A DNA stretch of 7,702 bases, taken from contig DCSW01000127.1 in NCBI GenBank assembly GCA_002325825.1, positions 1 through 7,702 of the forward strand, written 5' to 3'. This DNA comes from Collimonas sp. UBA1456. Lineage in GTDB: Bacteria; Pseudomonadota; Gammaproteobacteria; Burkholderiales; Burkholderiaceae_D. This document shows positions 5,825 to 7,702 of the stretch, one piece after another. How positions within the stretch are numbered: position 1 is the stretch's first letter; each line of letters starts with the position of its first letter. The notes beneath the pieces were generated by a model. It was not told where the DNA came from. It searched no databases and was given only the letters and a program-made list of their open reading frames with translations. A program made the position numbers and the translations under genes.

Positions 5825-6589
5825 ACGGGCCGCAGGTGTTACGTTTTGTTGCGGGTGCTGTTGCAATTTGTGGTCGTCCTGTGGACTTTCGCGGTGGTGT
5901 TTTCGTTCATTGATGCCGCCGGCCGGCAATGGCGCATCAAGCGCTGGTCCGCCAAGCTGTTGGCGATCTGCCGGGTGCGGTTAGCGTTCAGTAATTGGCA
6001 TGGTGGCGTCACGCCGCCACATGCATTGATCGTCGTCAATCACGTCTCATAGCTTGATATTTTAGTCATCAACTTGATGCACACCCGCCAGTTTGTCAGT
6101 AAGTCAGATATTCGCGACTGGCCGTTGATTGGCTGGCTATGCGAGAAAGGCGGTACCATTTTTATCCCGAGTAGCAAGCGGCGCGGTGTGCGACACATAT
6201 TCAGGTCCTCGTCACCAGTATTCAAGCCGGTGAACGGGTGGCTTTCTTCCCAGAAGGAACCGCCACAGCGCAGGGCGCGGTGTTACCCTTCCCGTGACAA
6301 CCTATCTGAAGCTGCATTAGACGCTAAGGTGCCGGTTCAGCCATATGCCTTGCACTACCTGGATCAGCAAGGCAATCTGCATCCCGCTGCAGACTTTATT
6401 GATAACATGACTTTCGCGAAAAGCATGCTAAGCATTTTAAAAGCACCACCTATGAAAGCCGCGTTGATTCAATTGGTGCTGGTCGATACTACTGGTTCGC
6501 ATCGTCGTGAATTGGCCGCGCTCACGCACACCCTGATTGTCGAAGCATTAGCACAAACCGAGAGCGTCGCGGCCCAGGCCCAAGCTTAG
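5821..6589 (+). pseudogene. plsC: Broken 1-acyl-sn-glycerol-3-phosphate acyltransferase (PlsC) gene
   Basis: The intact enzyme would acylate lysophosphatidic acid to phosphatidic acid at the inner membrane. Pieces of it are readable in order across two frames. An N-terminal hydrophobic segment (LLQFVVVLWTFAVVFSFI) is followed by IKRWSAKLLAICRV and VVNHVS. An in-frame TAG (6050-6052) then replaces the tryptophan of the catalytic NHVSWLD (HX4D) motif. LDILVINL, KSDIRDWPLIGWLCEKGG and TIFIP follow. Near 6201 the frame shifts by -1; QVLVTSIQAGERVAFFPEGT, with the intact substrate motif, reads from 6202. A +1 shift near 6291-6295 restores the frame for NLSEAALDAKVPVQPYALHY through to the stop at 6587-6589. 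A third shift near 5845 is likely if translation began at the ATG at 5821, which overlaps the pyrX stop as ATGA; otherwise a TTG near 5846 is the start. Sequencing error is the main alternative, but three or four lesions in one gene beside intact neighbours favour real decay. Confidence 0.88.
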
Positions 6590-6602
6590 TATGATTGCTA
6601 GC

Positions 6603-7442
6603 CTAGCCGCTGCGCCTGTGGCAGCTTACTTGAAGCAGCATGCGATCCGCCAGCCGGATTGCAGTCAATTTATCGCCCCAGACGCAACCGGTATCCAACC
6701 CGATCAGATTCGGTCTGAGTACCAAGCCCATTGTTGACCAGTGTCCGCAGACCACAGTGACATTCTGCGTTTGCCGTTGCGGTACATCGAACCATGGCAG
6801 GTAGCCGGGTAGGATATTGCCAGCGCTTTCCTTGCCATTTAATTCCATCGTCCCATCTTCGGTGCAGAAGCGCAAGCGAGTTAAGGCGTTGACGATGCAG
6901 CGCAAGCGTTCGTTACCTTGCAGTAAATTGTCCCAGCGCGCTGGCTGATTGCCATACATTTCACGCAAAAAATCAAGCCACTGTGGTCCGCGCAATACGC
7001 CTTCAACTTCTTGCGCCAATGCCAGAGTTTGCGATGCTGACCATTGCGGCAACACGCCCGCATGCAAAAACAGATGATTCTGCTGCAGCAATGCCAGCGG
7101 ACGATGTCGCAACCAGTCAAGCAGTTCCTCCCGATCAGGAGCGTCGAGAATCTCATTCAAGGTATCGCTTCTGTGCAGCTTACGAATCCCATGTGCGGCC
7201 GCCAGCAAATGGAAATCATGGTTGCCCAACAGCGCCTGCGCCCGATCGCCGAACGCGCGGATCAATCGCAACGTCGCCAGCGATTGCGGGCCGCGGTTGA
7301 CCAGGTCGCCAACGAAGATCAAGTGAGCGTCTGGCGTATTTGTTTTAATTTTGTCGAGTAAATTTATTAAGCTTTGATAGCATCCCTGAAGGTCGCCGAT
7401 AGCGTAGGCAGTTACCGGTACGTAGAAGGGGGTCGGAATCAT
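6603..7442 (-). CDS. apaH: Bis(5'-nucleosyl)-tetraphosphatase, symmetrical
   Basis: A metallophosphatase that hydrolyses diadenosine tetraphosphate (Ap4A) to two ADP and can remove Np4 caps from RNA in the cytoplasm. The 279-residue product matches the roughly 280 residues of E. coli ApaH. The calcineurin-like metal motifs are all present: GDLQGC (16-21), GDLVNRG (45-51), GNHDFHL (73-79) and the HAG motif (127-129). Further on come GYLPWFDVP and a late CGHWSTMGL, where the histidine is expected to be a metal ligand, then GLDTGCVWGDKLTAIRL near the C-terminus. The ATG at 7440-7442 puts the first motif at the usual distance from the start. Only a weak TTAGG lies upstream. Its 3' end converges on the broken plsC with a 13-bp gap and no visible terminator between them. 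Confidence 0.96.
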   Translation of the reverse strand: MIPTPFYVPVTAYAIGDLQGCYQSLINLLDKIKTNTPDAHLIFVGDLVNRGPQSLATLRLIRAFGDRAQALLGNHDFHLLAAAHGIRKLHRSDTLNEILDAPDREELLDWLRHRPLALLQQNHLFLHAGVLPQWSASQTLALAQEVEGVLRGPQWLDFLREMYGNQPARWDNLLQGNERLRCIVNALTRLRFCTEDGTMELNGKESAGNILPGYLPWFDVPQRQTQNVTVVCGHWSTMGLVLRPNLIGLDTGCVWGDKLTAIRLADRMLLQVSCHRRSG

Positions 7443-7580
7443 GGAGGCCAGCCTAAGTGTTAAATGTAGTAGTGTATATGGTTGTCGTAATTCAGAGATG
7501 AGGTGTGAGTCTATTTATTGACCAATAGTCGAAAATGAACGGCTATATAAGATATCGATTTATGTCTTCTTAGGAAATGT
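7443..7580. other. Intergenic stretch between apaH and the IS element
   Basis: About 138 bp of AT-rich sequence with no ORF of note on either strand. It should contain the apaH promoter on the minus strand, unless transcription enters from the insertion element. I found no convincing -35/-10 pair and no clear direct repeat marking the insertion. Confidence 0.4.
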
Positions 7581-7582
7581 TT

Positions 7583-7612
7583 GATCCTGTAAACACTTCT
7601 GTGTAAATTTCA
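7583..7612 (-). mobile_element. Probable terminal inverted repeat of an IS256-family element
   Basis: Just beyond the transposase stop is a sequence with TGTAAACAC (7588-7596) and TGTAAA (7602-7607). Read on the minus strand this gives TTTACACAGAAGTGTTTACA, the TTTACACA-rich style of IS256-family ends, which normally sit a few bases after the transposase stop. The exact outer boundary and the target-site duplication cannot be fixed because the other end of the element lies outside the window. Confidence 0.55.
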
Positions 7613-7620
7613 CGGCATTA

Positions 7621-7702
7621 TCAATGATCGTACTTGTGAATACGTACTTTGAATTGGATCATAAAGCGATTTAAGGTCATGCGCCAATTCTGGATCGGCA
7701 TG
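7621..7702 (-). CDS. IS256-family transposase, C-terminal fragment (continues beyond the window)
   Basis: Reading the minus strand from the right edge gives 26 codons ending in TGA at 7621-7623. The peptide begins MPIQNWRMTLNRFMIQF and ends with HKYDH. The pattern MPI(R/Q)NW...LNRFMI(E/Q)F is the characteristic C-terminal tail of IS256/Mutator-type DDE transposases, usually followed by a short variable end. The catalytic DDE region would lie outside the window, so whether the element is intact cannot be judged here. Orientation is the same as apaH, which lies about 180 bp downstream of the transposase stop. The fragment is too short for standard ORF cut-offs, but the motif match is specific. 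Confidence 0.8.
   Translation of the reverse strand, partial: MPIQNWRMTLNRFMIQFKVRIHKYDH

Noticed and set aside
5821..5913. Separate short protein from the ATG at 5821 in its own frame
   Set aside because: After about eight codons the frame loses any family resemblance and stops; the acyltransferase N-terminal segment continues in the next frame, so this is the start of broken plsC rather than a new gene.
6983..7361. Two plus-strand frames of 105 codons opposite apaH
   Set aside because: Both overlap the strongly supported apaH, and their translations are low-complexity and unlike known proteins.
1..7702. CRISPR array, tRNA or rRNA genes, riboswitch
   Set aside because: No regularly spaced repeats, cloverleaf arms with CCA context or rRNA-like stretches were seen, and no intergenic region is large enough for a classical riboswitch with a recognisable core.

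Overview
The window looks like a chromosomal segment from a betaproteobacterium, most likely Burkholderiales and probably Oxalobacteraceae (Herminiimonas/Collimonas/Janthinobacterium-like). This rests on the gene order yqgE-ruvX-pyrR-pyrB-pyrC-type-plsC, the style of the proteins and a moderate GC content. No database search was possible, so the family-level placement is an inference.

Layout. Positions 1-194 hold no convincing known gene. There is one small ORF (76-228) with a strong ribosome binding site, and two short inverted repeats just past the photolyase stop. phrB (DNA photolyase) lies on the minus strand at 195-1679 and diverges from a plus-strand cluster. That cluster is yqgE (1820-2476), ruvX (about 2520-2903), pyrR (2936-3457), pyrB (3450-4409), a dihydroorotase-like pyrX (4535-5824) and a broken plsC (about 5821-6589). 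apaH (6603-7442, minus) converges on the broken plsC. At the right edge, the last 26 codons of an IS256-family transposase run in on the minus strand from outside the window (7621-7702), followed by a likely IS end.

How the genes work together. pyrB encodes the catalytic aspartate transcarbamoylase chain. The following dihydroorotase homologue has lost the HxH zinc site and two further metal or active-site histidines. It is therefore best read as the non-catalytic PyrX/PyrC' partner known from Pseudomonas ATCase, not as a working dihydroorotase. PyrR, directly upstream and overlapping pyrB by 8 bp, keeps the phosphoribosyltransferase fold but has altered pyrophosphate-loop and PRPP-loop residues. 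Two of the three pyrimidine genes here thus look catalytically weakened or dead, and probably act as structural or regulatory partners of ATCase. A working dihydroorotase must be encoded elsewhere. yqgE and ruvX are the usual upstream companions.

Signs of genome decay or mobility. plsC carries a TAG codon inside its HX4D catalytic motif and at least two frameshifts. The pyrB-pyrX spacer is unusually long (125 bp) and contains two perfect palindromes and a GGGGACAGAGTAAAT string that resembles debris of a repeat element. An IS256-type element lies about 140 bp upstream of apaH. I saw no CRISPR array, rRNA or tRNA, and no clearly new multi-gene system.
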